64,000 nt of DNA from Nereocystis luetkeana (GCA_031213475.1 JARUPZ010000007.1:5885586-5949585); one strand, 5' to 3'. Positions 34,885 through 46,267 are shown, numbered from the stretch's first letter. The notes: generated from the sequence alone by a model not told the origin. Numbers and translations: made by a program.

Positions 34885-37800
34885 CTACCACAACCCGAAG
34901 AGACCCTTCTTCTCGCCGTTCAGCTGAGCTTGCAGTCTGGCTTGCTTCTTTGCCTCATCGGCGGCCTCCTTCGCAACGCGGCGCTGTACGGCCGGGGTCA
35001 TCGGGAGGTTCGTGCCAGGTCTGCTGTTCTTCTTTTGTACGCCGATCCTTCGCTTGTTGTCCATCTCAACTCCCGGTGACTTCTGGTTGTTTATTACCCA
35101 CGGAAGAGGCGTCCCACCGAAGATGGAGACGCTCTGCTCCTTTACGTATCCGCCCTAACAGAACACACCACGGGCCACATCGGAGAGTCAAGAAAGAGTC
35201 AAAGACTCAGTCAGTATTTACATTCGACGCGAGTCGACGAGCGAAGAAAGGGCTTCTCGCGATAAAAACGAAGGCACAAACCGGAGTGGGGAGAGGCGAT
35301 TCTGACATGTGACTCTCGATCTGAGTTACGACTATGATATGACTATGATCTGACTACTCGTATGATATGACTGTGATATGACTATGATGGAGAGAGGAAA
35401 TAAGGGCGGAGACAATGAATAGGAAGAACAAACATTTTTTATGACAGCAAATGTGATATACAGATTTTCATTGGTGTATTCCAGTAGTAGTTCCGGTTTG
35501 ACGTCGAGCTGTGGCTGAAACAGCGGGAGCCCGAACCTCGCGCGATTTTGATAGACGCCATATCTCCAAAAATTGTGCAGGAATGTATGTGTCACCACTA
35601 CTTACCACCAAAATCGTGGAACCCAAGCCAGAACACCGTTACAAGGAGGGGATTTGAAACCTATTTCGAGGGATGGCACGTTTCAATGCTGCTGCACCAA
35701 AGCACGTCACAGGTTGGGAGGCATTGGATTTTAGAAGAAACGGAAAAGGTAGAGCAGAAAACCCCGCATGGTCATGACATCCTTACATTGGCATATGCCT
35801 TGTCGGTGTCAGACCATGCCTTCTTCGTTATCTTCTTCGACGTCGTGTTGTTGTTCACCACGACCTCTTTTCTCGCCGCCATCTTCGCTGCTCCCTTCTT
35901 TGTCAGGTCAGAATTATCCCATGCGCCTCCCCGTTGCATGTAAGGCACCTTATCCATCGGGATTTCCCCGCTTTTCACCTGATAAACGAAAACGCACCAA
36001 GACATTCCCAACGTAAGCAAGTGAGATGTCGAAGCATGAAAGACAGCATGCGGAACAAAAACGTGATTACCATCAAGCGAAACAGAGTCCATCATGGGGT
36101 GAAACTGCGTTTTCGACAAAAAATAGGACCACTGTACGTATGTAGATCCCTCCATGTCACCCTGAGAAAAGAGTTCATGTCATAACAGCAGCATGGAACC
36201 TCGCCACCAAAGGTACGAGAGGTGCTGCACGCAGTCTCAATAATAAGCATGCGCCACCGCTCACATAACATACAGGTACTAGGTATACCGTAGGTGACTC
36301 TGTGGTCTACAAGTATGATAGATTGCCACCCTGCAGGCAGTTGTGCTGGGGTTCGAATCTCGGCTGGTAAACTGCTTGTTGCACAGGGATGTTTTCGAGT
36401 ATTTTAGCCTCGTCCAAAGTGCGAGCGCGTGAGTTGGTACATCCATCCAATGCAACGATAACCAACGAGCTACGAGAATTCTGCACGCGCTACAAAAACC
36501 AACGCAAGAACCGGGGGGCCACAGGGAAACAGTGTTTACGTGACCATGTCTTGCCCAGAAGGCCGCTGAGTGCAAACCATGGGTGGGTCATCGGCTATAA
36601 CGTTCGACTGGTAACTAGACCCAGGAGTCTGAGACAAAATACGAAGCGTCGACGGCAGAACTTAAGGTTTTGGCACCGTCAGGGTTGATGATGGTTCGAT
36701 TCTCCCCGTTGCGAATTCAATCGAAGAAACGAGTCTCCCTATGCCAAGTACTGTATCTAAAACTCTGCCTGCGTCCTCAGAGTTTTTTTTGCTTTGGTTT
36801 TCGCCGACCGACACCGATTTTTTTGGGTCGTTTTTTTGGTTGCCAAAAGCACCCGAAAGCGGAAAATTGACTCAGTTTCTCCCCCGCGTTCCCTCTGCTA
36901 ATAACGCCTACTCGGTATAGATCTGTACCGAAACCTCGTTCGCTATGTATGGACACAGACACGCCCAAGTAGAGCTCCCCAAGTAGCAGTCGCAGAGGGG
37001 ACATAACTCACGAAACACGTAGTTAGTACAACGCGTACCATTTTTTTTATGTCGCACTAATAATGTGTAACTTGCATTTGTTGAGGTTGTCATGGCTCGC
37101 TAGCCCTTGAGCCGAGAGATCACGAGCCACGATGAGACATGAATCATGCAACTGTTTCGTGTTTCGCTTGTGGTTGCGTGTGGCCTTTTTTCATGCGCTC
37201 CTTCGGCCGCCGAACGGGCGCCTTTTCCATGAAAGTTGTTCATACAACACCCCGCCCCCCCCTTGAGCAACTGCCGCTTCAGGCGGAAGATTCAAGTACA
37301 TAATATCTGGACTCCAAATCCATGTTTTGACATTGGCCCACCATCCTACAAATACCAGGTATGTAGTTAAATACTCCTACGAGTGTATTATATATCATAT
37401 CTACAGCGGGTGTACCCGTAGACTACAGATCCATGTTTCGACAAATTGACAAAACAACAAATGAAGTATAGTCACACTCACCAAGTGTATCGACTTAAAC
37501 AGATGGTTCGGCGCAGCAGTCGCATGGTACGGCAGGAAGGCCACTTGAGACTACATAAGTATGCGATCGTGTCGTCGCATGACACGAACACACGAACACA
37601 CCGAACCCCAGAAATGTTGACCCTTCGCCTGGTTTCGCTCAGAAACCGATCGATTTTTTTCGATTTTTTTTTTACGATCAACATTTTTTCAGCATTCGAG
37701 GACAACATTTTGAATCGCTGAAAAACTTGCACTTTGTTCAGGGTGTACCCTAAAGAGGAAGGATCGAGCTGCACCGCAGGCGCACCGCTGGAGCCGTGCC

Positions 37801-40355
37801 ACCACGTGGGGGCGCACACGACTGACCAGTGTCATGCTCAGACCATGGCCAATCGCAGAAAACACAAGAGTAGTAGAGGGCTCTCATCGTCGAGTCAAAG
37901 ACGACATACTGAACTTAGCCGAGCGACTCAGACGGCATACTGACTTTTAGCCGAGCGACTCAGCTCGTCCAGCAGCGCCGAGAGCAATACCCTGGTAGGT
38001 GACAAGCTTGTCGCTTTGGCCGTTGTCACGTGAAGACATGCTGATAGATTCACAACCCGAGGAACAGACGCCTGCCTCCTAGCCTAGCCAGGCCGACTCC
38101 AGTTGAACCACCATGCGTATGATTTTCGCGGGCGCGGCTGCTGTTGTGACGGTTTCGTATATGGCGGACGATTATATAAACGAGCTATTGAATAGCCGAG
38201 CTGCGCAGATCAGAGCGCATCCCGTGTCAAGAAACACTCCTCTTTCCTTCCTTCACATTAAAAACCGAAAATTCCGGAAGAATTGAGAAACACGCAAACC
38301 GACCGACATTTTTGAGTGAACAACCGAGACCCCGGCCAAGCTACTTTATCTCCCCTGGGCGTAGGTGATATTAATAGGTAATAGGTACTATTAATAGGTA
38401 TGATACTTGTACGTAAAGCACACAACCATAAACATTTTTGGTATTATCCAACCTAAAACACCAAGCATTGACTACGTTTGGAATGGTTTAACTTTCTTCT
38501 TGCTTGAGGTCTATCAAGTACGCATGTGCCTCAGCTATGGTGTGTACCCGCACTGCTTTGTACAGCGGTTCGTATTTGTACTTCCAAGATATTTTCAAAG
38601 CCTGTCATGCGACCACCGACTGGTAGATTTTCGCGATGAGTTACTGCTGTGAGAGCAACATCATAGAGGGTTAGAAGTACAACACGCACAAGTACAATAG
38701 ATGCCCTTGAGTGAGTGCGCAGCAGTGTGGAAAACTATTGTATTTTTTACTGCAGGTAGTACCAGGTAAATATCACAAAGTAAGTATCGAGTGGCCGTTG
38801 CTGCTGAACCTACCGGTACATACGCTGTCGTCATTTTTTTGGTCTCTCATCGTCTCAGCCTGTCTCAGAAGCCTGTGCACGAGGACGCACGCCGACTCGT
38901 CCTACCTTCGTGCGCCAATAACGTACGTACCCAATCGTACACAGTCAGGAAGTAGTGGGGTAGGCGTCCGAGATGAGAGAAGACGGAGCGATTACGTGTG
39001 ACGCCAACATGATTATGACGCCTACACTACCGTAGAACCTCAATGATACGGGCACAATATGAGATAAGAGCGGCACCGGGACAATAGTGGTAAAGGTCAA
39101 AGGGTGCATGTACCCACTGCTGTTGCTCTACATGATACCCAGATACCTGATACCCTTTGGTGGCATGTTATTGATATTAATATTGTAAGTATACGAGTAC
39201 ACGAGTCCGAATCAAAGGCTCTGGTACGGGGCGGCGATAGTGCCGATAGTGCCGCACTGATCGCGTTGGCCCTCATGTGATTCAGAACTCGTTCGCCAAC
39301 AATAAACATGATCATTTAATAATACCTGGTATTATACTTCGAAATTTAATACTCAGAGTTCCCCACGATCGCTGAGGGTAAAACCTCTCACGTTCGAAGT
39401 AAAAAAATAAATAAATAAATAAAAAATGTGCCCGTGTGCCGTGTGTCATGAATACATTGTTGATTGATTACACAGCTATTTAATAGTACATCACTACTGC
39501 TGTCTGCTGTACTCGTATCGGGTACGAAACGATGATATCATACCACGACAGCTTTTCCAGTCGGTTACGTACTCAGTGTACTCGTAGTGTATTCGTAAAG
39601 CGTGGCGCAAACACTGTCTGTATGTACACACAGGGAATTCGAATTATTATTGCCCAAACATTACCTGAATAAACGGACGGTGCAAAACGTTGACTACCAA
39701 CGCGTCCGTAGAAAACTGTAAAGAACGAACAAACTATTTCACATTTTTATTATTACAGGTATGTATGGTACTGCTGTGAAGAAGAAAGTAGGTCACGTTC
39801 GACCCGAGAGGATTCACTCGTCGACGACACCCACCCACGGGTGCCGATCAACTGCTACATTTAGAACGTTCAACAACTATAGCAGTACATACCGGCATTC
39901 ATGTACACGACAGCCAGTCTCGTACGTACCTGTAGTTCATGGCCAACATGATGAGATACCGATACACATGCATCATGCTATGAGGCAAGATGAATCTGCA
40001 ATCCGCAGTGTTTTAATAGTGAACGAGGGGTACGTCATCGGATTTGGGGTGGCACGCGCACCTTCTTAGGATCAACCGGGAAAAGGTGGCCGGCGCCAGC
40101 CTCCTGCCACGCCTGGAAGCTGCGGCTCTTGAATCGCGACGGGCCCATACGGCCAAGGTTCTCCTTTTTCTTCTTTTCCTCGGCTTGGATCTTCTTCCAT
40201 TCGGCAGGCGACAGTCCGTCTGGGATGTAAACCATCTGGAGAGCCTTGCTACTGCTTCTGGTGCTCATCGGTCGGAGCGGTGCGGACGGTGGCGCGAACG
40301 CCGTGGCCGAATTTCCGGCCAGGGCAACAACAGCGAATGTCGTCACCGCACGCAT
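34885..40355 (-). CDS. Plastid-targeted conserved protein of unknown function, 3 exons, 251 aa
   Basis: Exons on the minus strand: 40355-40062 (98 codons), 35978-35787 (64 codons) and 35154-34885 (89 codons plus stop), all phase 0. Donors are AAG|GTGCGC and AAT|GTAAGG; acceptors are TATCAG and CTGTTAG. Residues 1-19 form a hydrophobic signal peptide, cut at ATA|FAPP, the A-F-A-P motif of stramenopile plastid preproteins. A Ser/Arg/Pro-rich transit stretch follows to about residue 40. The mature part has IPDGLSPAEWKKIQAEEKKK, GPSRFKSRSFQAWQ, AGHLFPVD, GEIPMDKVPYMQRGGAWDNS, IFGGTPLPW, a coiled Ala/Lys/Glu-rich helix and the end KKGLFGLW. From memory, diatoms and other heterokonts have proteins with the same FKSRS and PYMQR-GSWDNSD blocks; none has a function I know. 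The likely location is plastid stroma or thylakoid surface. Intron 1 is about 4.1 kb and full of repeats. Confidence 0.85.
35332..35394. repeat. Short minisatellite in intron 2 of the plastid-protein gene
   Basis: ATGATATGACT-type units of about 11-12 bp repeat imperfectly five times. The array lies between exons 2 and 3. No other feature is seen in this intron. Confidence 0.6.
35979..40061 (-). other. 4.1-kb intron 1 of the plastid-protein gene
   Basis: This intron contains B-box-like sequences on the plus strand at about 36352 (GGTTCGAATCTC) and 36688 (GGTTCGATTCTCC), both without a closing tRNA fold. It also holds TACCAGGTA at 37353 and 38760, TACCTGGTA at 39323, and many TATTAATA and TACTCGTA motifs. 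A small plus-strand ORF at 38113-38286 (MRMIFAGAAAVVTVSYMADD and on) has no support beyond being open. Confidence 0.5.
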
Positions 40356-40720
40356 GATAATTTGTTGTCTGAAAAAGTATGGGTAGGGGAGAGGGGACCT
40401 GTGTGGAGCTACTGCTGTAGAACTGGTTATGGTATGGGTGTGTGGGTGTTGTGTGTTGTGTGGGCTGTGCTCAGGAAGCTGGAAGGTGGCGGCGTAATTA
40501 AAACGTCAGCAGGAGAGTCCATTCGCCAAATGACGTCCTTCGGCACAAGTGCGAAATCGTACCTTTTCCTAGTCTTTTGTACCTCTTTTCGCGTTTTACT
40601 GGCATTATCTGCCGCACCGGCTCCAGAAACGGCGTTGCATACGTAGCTCAATAAATCGACTCATCGACTCTGCTGACTCAGAACTCAGAGGTCAGAGGCC
40701 TCTCGCTATGTGCAGGAGCG

Positions 40721-40985
40721 GTCTGCACAAAACTTTGTGCTGAAATGCAGGGCGCGTGTCGTCAATTTCAACCTTATTTTTTGCTCGTCGGCCTGGACCA
40801 AATGGATCCCAGGCCTCACCCTCTAACTAACTCAATCCCAACGCGAACCCGCCGAACCCCAACCTCAATCCTTTGGGGGGGCTCTATCTCGGTCTTAGTC
40901 TGTTAGTGGCGTTGTTCTAAACAAACGTCGGGCGGCCGAAAGACCCGCCTTTTGAACCGCACTCTGCACAAAGTTTTGTGCAGAC
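40721..40985. mobile_element. Candidate MITE with 20-bp terminal inverted repeats
   Basis: GTCTGCACAAAACTTTGTGC at 40721-40740 recurs as its exact reverse complement at 40966-40985. Each terminal repeat is itself nearly palindromic. The 265-bp unit has no ORF. No clear target duplication is visible. The poly(A) tail of the SINE copy begins three bases after the right end. Confidence 0.5.
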
Positions 40986-40987
40986 AG

Positions 40988-41320
40988 TTTTTTTTTTTTT
41001 TTTTCATCACTTTTACTTTCCTGTAGGAGATTTTACCCTCGGCAGTCTTCTGGACAAGCCGTGGTCAGAGGTGTCGTCCCTTTTCTCCCCGGTACGTGCC
41101 TTTGTTTTTTGTCGCGCATTGGGTTCAGCATTCCCACTGCTCGTCGACTTTCATCGAAGGTTGCTTGCTCACGCTTTCTGCTAATCAATTTTGCTTACTC
41201 ACGCTTTCTGCTAATCATTTTTTTATCAAAAAAAAAGTCCCTACGAGCATGCACTCGGTGATTGAACCCACGAAATTGATCTTCATAGGCACGCGGACCA
41301 CCTACTACCAAGCCATCGGT
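40988..41320 (-). mobile_element. tRNA-derived SINE with poly(A) tail, copy 2
   Basis: Same family as 29441-29760. Its A tail is about 17 nt (40988-41004). The B box is damaged relative to copy 1 (four bases missing near 41260). It contains an internal repeat of about 25 bp (CTCACGCTTTCTGCTAATCA twice near 41170-41217). Confidence 0.75.
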
Positions 41321-41444
41321 ATGGCTGATATAGTATGTGTACCAGGTATCTATTAAATACCTGGTACGTATTAAATATACGTAGTCGACCCAGAGCGAGT
41401 TTTGCTCGATCTGTGGCATGCGTTCCTTTCCAGCCATTTTTATT

Positions 41445-41501
41445 ATTATTATGATTGATATTATTATTATTATGCTTATTATTATCATTATTATTATTTA
41501 T
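41445..41501. repeat. (TAA)n tract, 3' tail of the LINE fragment at 41511
   Basis: Imperfect ATT repeats on the plus strand lie just past the 3' end of the truncated LINE. TACCTGGTA follows at 41502-41510. Confidence 0.7.
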
Positions 41502-41510
41502 TACCTGGTA

Positions 41511-41740
41511 TATATTATTTCTCTTGCCATCCGACAATGTGCAGCATGATCTTCAACATGGATCACTCATAACTTTCCCGAAAGAAGAAAACATCGGAAA
41601 CAAAAGGAAACCCATGCATCAAGTCTACCTCACTTACTTCCGTGCCAACTTTCGGCTTGTCTACTCTATTTACTTGCTGTATTTGCTCCTTCCTTCTCAT
41701 TACGTTCTATCCTTAATAAATCCTAAACTGCATACAATTA
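41511..41740 (-). mobile_element. 5'-truncated RLE-type LINE, 3' UTR only (copy 3)
   Basis: It matches 50869-51060 (3' UTR of copy 2) closely, for example CTTTCCCGAAAGAAGAAAAC, GTGCCAACTTTCGGC and CTCCTTCCTTCTCATTACG on the plus strand. It ends in the conserved 3' motif (minus strand TGCACATTGTCGGATGGCAAG). Its truncated 5' end abuts the (TAA)n tail of copy 1, so it stands head to tail with that copy. Confidence 0.75.
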
Positions 41741-41877
<137 letters not shown>

Positions 41878-42084
41878 AAAAAAATAAAAAATACCTGGTA
41901 ATTGTTTATGCCTTCTGACAATGTGCAGGGCGTTATTCATTCAAAATGAAAAAGCTGACATAATTCATCGAATACCACTAACCTCATCTAACCAATTCTC
42001 CTTCCCTGCGTATACTCACTTGAATGTGCACCCCCACCATTTACCGAGATATTTTACTTACTATGTGTCTATACGCCACGCTTC

Positions 42085-42525
42085 CTACTCCGCATCTACA
42101 TTCCACCCCCACGCCATGGGAAGTAGTCCTCCCTCCTCCTCCCTTCTCCCCCTGGCGGCCTGGCGGTCTCGCATACAAACCCCTTTTCTTGCTAAAGATC
42201 CCCCGTCCGTTCCTCCAACGATGCTCGCCGCCAGCTGGTCGATGAAATCGCTACCTTCCTTCCCGAGGCGTCCAAAGCTTTCCACCGCGTGGGTGACAAG
42301 TTTATGGCTGCGCTCGTCAAAGGACACTTGTCCTGCACGAGCGTAGTGGTTGCGCTTTCGCGCCTCAGAAGTGGAAGCGGCTGATCCGTCTCGATCAGCG
42401 CTGCCAGCCCGCATGTGGACCCTCGCTTGGGGGTCTGCATGCGTGACGTCGAGGAGTATCGCCTTGTTGCGGTACTCTGACGACGTAGCGTCTCGGAGGC
42501 CTCCCCTCTCTATCACTATGCCCAT
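42085..42525 (-). pseudogene. LINE copy 1, restriction-like endonuclease C-terminal part
   Basis: It reads GIVIERGGLRD, KAILLDVTHADPQA and HYARAGQVSFDERSHKL, then DFIDQLAASIVGG, and ends MAWGWNVDAE. The D-(I/V)-V ... LLDVT pair looks like the metal-binding core of RLE domains. It overlaps the preceding ORF by 10 bp in another frame, so one frameshift separates it from the zinc finger. The same region is intact at 51056-51808. Confidence 0.65.
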
Positions 42526-42890
42526 TCCATGCGGAGGTTTCTGTCGGCGTTGGAGGGCGCTCCGCTTTCCATTTGGTGGCGGATGGACAACCGCTTAAAG
42601 GTGCGAGACAGCGCGTGGACTAGCGGCTGATGCTGGTTAACCTGTGCGCCTGCTCGGTGGCATGTATGCGCGTGACGTGTGGTGACATCCGTCGCTTCGC
42701 AGCAGGGGCACCTCGCCGCTATGGGCTCCTCCATTCCCAGGAAGCGCCGTCCCATAGACACGAACTCAGAAGCCGGTATGATACGTGCCATGTCCACGGG
42801 CCTTGCACGCAAACAGGCGACTGCGCCTGGTCCCGATAGGCTCCGTTGCCGAGCCTTGGCAAGACCTCTGGTTTCCGTCCCCCCGAACAC
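42516..42890 (-). pseudogene. LINE copy 1, CCHC zinc finger between RT and endonuclease
   Basis: The motif CPCCEATDVTTRHAHTC is a C-x2-C...H...C knuckle like that preceding the RLE in R2-type elements. It is followed by VNQHQPLVHALSRTFKRL, also found in copies 2 and 4. It is out of frame with the RT ORF upstream (stop at 42914). Confidence 0.65.
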
Positions 42891-42913
42891 GTCGTCCCGA
42901 TCCGACGGGCCTG

Positions 42914-45900
42914 CTATCTCGGGGAGCTGGTCCAGAGAAGCAACGTACCGTTGGTACCGACTCGGTTGATCTGCTGCCCCAGCTTGTATTGCGCCTTGTG
43001 GGAGCTAATCGTTTGGGCGTCATGCGCCGGCAGTACCTCCACATCATACTGTTCTGTCCCTCCTTCCTCGCTTGCGCGGAACGCCCTGTTCCGCCAACTT
43101 TCCGGGATTACGTTTGCCATTGCCTCCTCCGATACCCCATGGATATCGCGAAGGCCCCTGACGCTGCTCCATATGCGACGAACGAGGTCCGAGTTGGGCA
43201 ACTTCCTTCGGACTTTTTCCCCTAATGGACCGGAGAGGTCGGCGAGGACCTCTGGCACCGTCGCCACTAAGCTCCCGATGGACGCTGACATTCTCCTTGA
43301 TTCAGCCGACGACAGTCCAAACCCCCCGGCCCCTGTGGAGAGGCTCGCCTGCGCTTTCTGGTGCGGCTGTAGCGTCAACCGGTTCGCCGGGCATCCGTCC
43401 GCAAAGAACGGCGATTCGTCCGCTGTCCCTGGAAGCTCGAGAAGGCGCTCGAGCATCCACATTGCGCTAGTGTCTGCCCGCTGACACGCGGGTAGTGACA
43501 GCTCCGGGTCCATTACCCGCTCAATGTAGGAGGTCCGCTGCACCATTAAACTGGTGGCGATGAGGTTCGCCGACTGTTTGTCCGGCATACGCGGCAGGAT
43601 GCGCGCGAGTTGCTCTGCTCCCCCATCTCGGACTATCTCCACGGCGCTGTTCACCGCGAATGCATCAGTGCCTATGGGCACGCCAACCACCTTTACCCCA
43701 CCCCCTTCCGCAATGCGAACACCGATGCCCCTCAGAAGTGCTATCTCTTCCGACGTAGGCATATGCCCTTTGGGAGGCAAAGCAACCATCTTCCTGGGGT
43801 TAATGGCAATGCCTATTTCGCACAGCTCGTGCTGGAGAAAGGGCACTACTCTCACCGTGTCCGGTGTGATCTCTGACATACCGATGCTGATGCCATCGAG
43901 GTAGGCAAAGGCTTCAACACCCCGGGGTTCGAACTCCTCACGGACCCGCTTGAGTATTGGCAGCAGTGGCATGCAGAACAGCGCCGGGCCCATGGCATCC
44001 CCTTGCTGCACTCCACTGGAACAGTCAATTTTGTGCCGCTCCCCCGAATCCATCTGTAAGAACGTAGGGGCGGGCCTCTCGCCGTAGCATTTAGCAATGA
44101 ACGGCGTGAGCGCGGGCACGCAAGTGGCCGCCTCGGCAAGTACGGCCGTCCGCTTTACAGTGTTGAAGGCGTTGGAACAGTCAGTTAGGATGAGCCAGTT
44201 TCTTGCCTCATGGTGCACCCGGGCGCGTAGAGCTACCTGCTCCACCCCCCCTCGAACCCCTACCCCAAACTGCCTTGCCTTACGATTAATCTCTTCCAGC
44301 CGTGGCCGCCACTGCCGCATCGTCCCAGCTGCGAGAAGTCGTCTCCATGTCATACCTACACATACGGGTCGACATTTTCCCCCCAAGGCAGTGAGGTTGG
44401 ACTGCAAGAAGAGCTGCCAGAATTCCGGCGGGAATGCACCGGGGTCGTCGAAGATCCGCTTCCAAAGAGCCTCGATGCTAGCTTCAAATTTCTCGCGACC
44501 GAAGCCGGTCCTGATGATCGGCTGGAGGTGTGAGAAGCGTAGACCGTCACTCCCCGCGCCTGATAACGCATTTCGGGAGTTGATGATGTCGAGGGCCACC
44601 TGCGAATCGAACTCTTGCTCTGGACGCCAGTTGGGAACACTCCCTTCCTCCAGTTCCGTAGAGCTTGCTGCCACCGCTGCCACTGCCGACTCGGAGATGG
44701 AGGCACGGTCTTCCCCCGGGAATTTGGCTTTCACCCGCTCCCATGTCACCTCGTCGCCGGGCGCTCGAGCTTCCGCGAGAAGACCGCGTGCTGCCACTGA
44801 CACCCCGCCCGAGTGGCGACAGGCTGACGACGCTCTCTCGTACTTAGCCGCGTCTGTGGCTTCGTAGGTTGGGCCCCTGCGCCGTGTCGATGCTCGACTG
44901 GTGTACTCCATCAACCACGGGAGAATAAGCGTGATGTCACCACGTTCGACGGACGCGAATCTCTCGCGTCGCTTCACGCGGCTGTCCTGCGAGTGTAGCA
45001 GTGCTGGCACTATGTACCACAGCTTGATGGCCCTCAGGAGCGAACTCGGCGTCTCGGAGTGTCTGTTTGGCCGATGCGCTCCGAGGGCGTGGTTCAGGAG
45101 ACCGAGCACGTGGGTGAGAAGCTTAGCATAGACAGTAGCTAGCCCCGGCTGCACCTTAACAACGGTGATGAAACGTTGTTGGAGATGCTCGAGAGAAACA
45201 TCATCGAGTGGCCCTGCTATTCCTAACGAATTCTGGTCCCACGGGTAACAAAGCTCTTCCCCGCGTTCATCGTAGTTGTTGTCCGGCCTTCCTCTAAGTC
45301 CTGCGACCGTAACCCGGAGTCCAGGATCAGCCTGAACTGCTGCATCCAGTGATTCCCGTCTCCCATGGCGGGCTGTGCACCCTCGTGTAGCGCAAATGAG
45401 TTGTGCGTGTGACCCACTCCTTCGAATAGCTTCCACCACACACCGCGCGTGCATAACGTGCCGGTTTCCACATGGCAGCCCTGCCACTCGGTGCCCCCGA
45501 GCAACTGCCGCTCGGCATCCTCCGCACATCACGCCGTCTTGACTGGTGCCAATGGATGCACGGAGTCGCCCTACGCCCCCCGATGCTGATCCTCCCCCCT
45601 CGCCACCTTCTCCTTCCCTGGGGAGTTCTCTCTCTTCGCCACCTCCCCCTCTCGATCCAGGGTCCGAACGAAGCTCGCTGCCCCCTCTCGATCCGGGCGT
45701 CGGCGGCGACTCGCTGCCCCCTCTAGGTTCAGGAACCGAGGGTGGCTCACTGCCGCCGGGTCGAGGGATTCTTCCCCGGTTCGTGACGGCCTCTCTCCCA
45801 GTGCTTGTCGCTCGTGACCCCCTCCTAGACCCACGCGGTCGACCTCGTCCACCTCCTGTGCCCCCCCCGTCCCTGGCTGCGCTACCAGGTTCAGAGGAAG

Positions 45901-46267
45901 TATTCCCAGCTATTGCTCGGGTGGAGCCGGATGGTGTCAGGGGGACCCCCAAGCGTCCCGATGGCGTGACATCCCTGTCTCTGGCTGTTTGAAGGTTTGC
46001 CATCGCTACTACAACAGCATTTCTCTGATCCACTTGCCCCCCTATCCACGAGTCACCCTCCGACGCCAGGGCTTCTCCTCCCGGTGGTGTCGTTTCGGCC
46101 GCCGGGGGCAGAGGCCGCGCAGCACTTGGACAGGAACCTCCAACATTTGCCTCCATTCCACCTTGGCCGCCCTCGCGCGAGGGCGATTCGCTTCCAGTTG
46201 ATCTAGGGGACGTTGCCGCCGCAAATGTTGCAGAGACGGTACTGGGCCTTGCTTGAAGGATCTCCAC
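42914..46267 (-). CDS. LINE copy 1 reverse transcriptase ORF, 1117 aa
   Basis: The N-terminal 230 residues are low-complexity Gly/Ser/Arg/Pro. Residues about 245-310 hold a Cys/His cluster (CGGCRAAVARGH ... CGNRHVMHARCV ... CATRGC). The RT spans about residues 560-850: LIRTGFGREKFEASIEALW-like thumb-side text, RPVCVGMTWRRLLA, LTDCSNAFNTVKR (motif A), SSGVQQGDAMGPALF (motif B) and AFAYLDG (motif C, near 43892-43909). The second catalytic Asp of motif C is replaced by Gly, whereas copy 2 has YMDD. After the RT lies a conserved region ending LSTGAGGFGLSSAESRRMSA. The frame continues upstream into the 446-aa ORF with only one TAG between. Confidence 0.8.
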   Translation of the reverse strand: MEILQARPSTVSATFAAATSPRSTGSESPSREGGQGGMEANVGGSCPSAARPLPPAAETTPPGGEALASEGDSWIGGQVDQRNAVVVAMANLQTARDRDVTPSGRLGVPLTPSGSTRAIAGNTSSEPGSAARDGGGTGGGRGRPRGSRRGSRATSTGREAVTNRGRIPRPGGSEPPSVPEPRGGSESPPTPGSRGGSELRSDPGSRGGGGEERELPREGEGGEGGGSASGGVGRLRASIGTSQDGVMCGGCRAAVARGHRVAGLPCGNRHVMHARCVVEAIRRSGSHAQLICATRGCTARHGRRESLDAAVQADPGLRVTVAGLRGRPDNNYDERGEELCYPWDQNSLGIAGPLDDVSLEHLQQRFITVVKVQPGLATVYAKLLTHVLGLLNHALGAHRPNRHSETPSSLLRAIKLWYIVPALLHSQDSRVKRRERFASVERGDITLILPWLMEYTSRASTRRRGPTYEATDAAKYERASSACRHSGGVSVAARGLLAEARAPGDEVTWERVKAKFPGEDRASISESAVAAVAASSTELEEGSVPNWRPEQEFDSQVALDIINSRNALSGAGSDGLRFSHLQPIIRTGFGREKFEASIEALWKRIFDDPGAFPPEFWQLFLQSNLTALGGKCRPVCVGMTWRRLLAAGTMRQWRPRLEEINRKARQFGVGVRGGVEQVALRARVHHEARNWLILTDCSNAFNTVKRTAVLAEAATCVPALTPFIAKCYGERPAPTFLQMDSGERHKIDCSSGVQQGDAMGPALFCMPLLPILKRVREEFEPRGVEAFAYLDGISIGMSEITPDTVRVVPFLQHELCEIGIAINPRKMVALPPKGHMPTSEEIALLRGIGVRIAEGGGVKVVGVPIGTDAFAVNSAVEIVRDGGAEQLARILPRMPDKQSANLIATSLMVQRTSYIERVMDPELSLPACQRADTSAMWMLERLLELPGTADESPFFADGCPANRLTLQPHQKAQASLSTGAGGFGLSSAESRRMSASIGSLVATVPEVLADLSGPLGEKVRRKLPNSDLVRRIWSSVRGLRDIHGVSEEAMANVIPESWRNRAFRASEEGGTEQYDVEVLPAHDAQTISSHKAQYKLGQQINRVGTNGTLLLWTSSPR

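Noticed and set aside
38113-38286. 57-aa ORF with a hydrophobic start (MRMIFAGAAAVVTVSYMADD)
   Set aside because: It lies inside an intron of the opposite strand, with no homologue I recognise and a length expected by chance.
42914-46267. LTR-type retroelement polymerase
   Set aside because: No LTRs, protease, RNase H or integrase motifs. The RT motifs, the CCHC finger plus endonuclease after the RT, the 5' truncations and the TAA tails all fit an RLE-type LINE.
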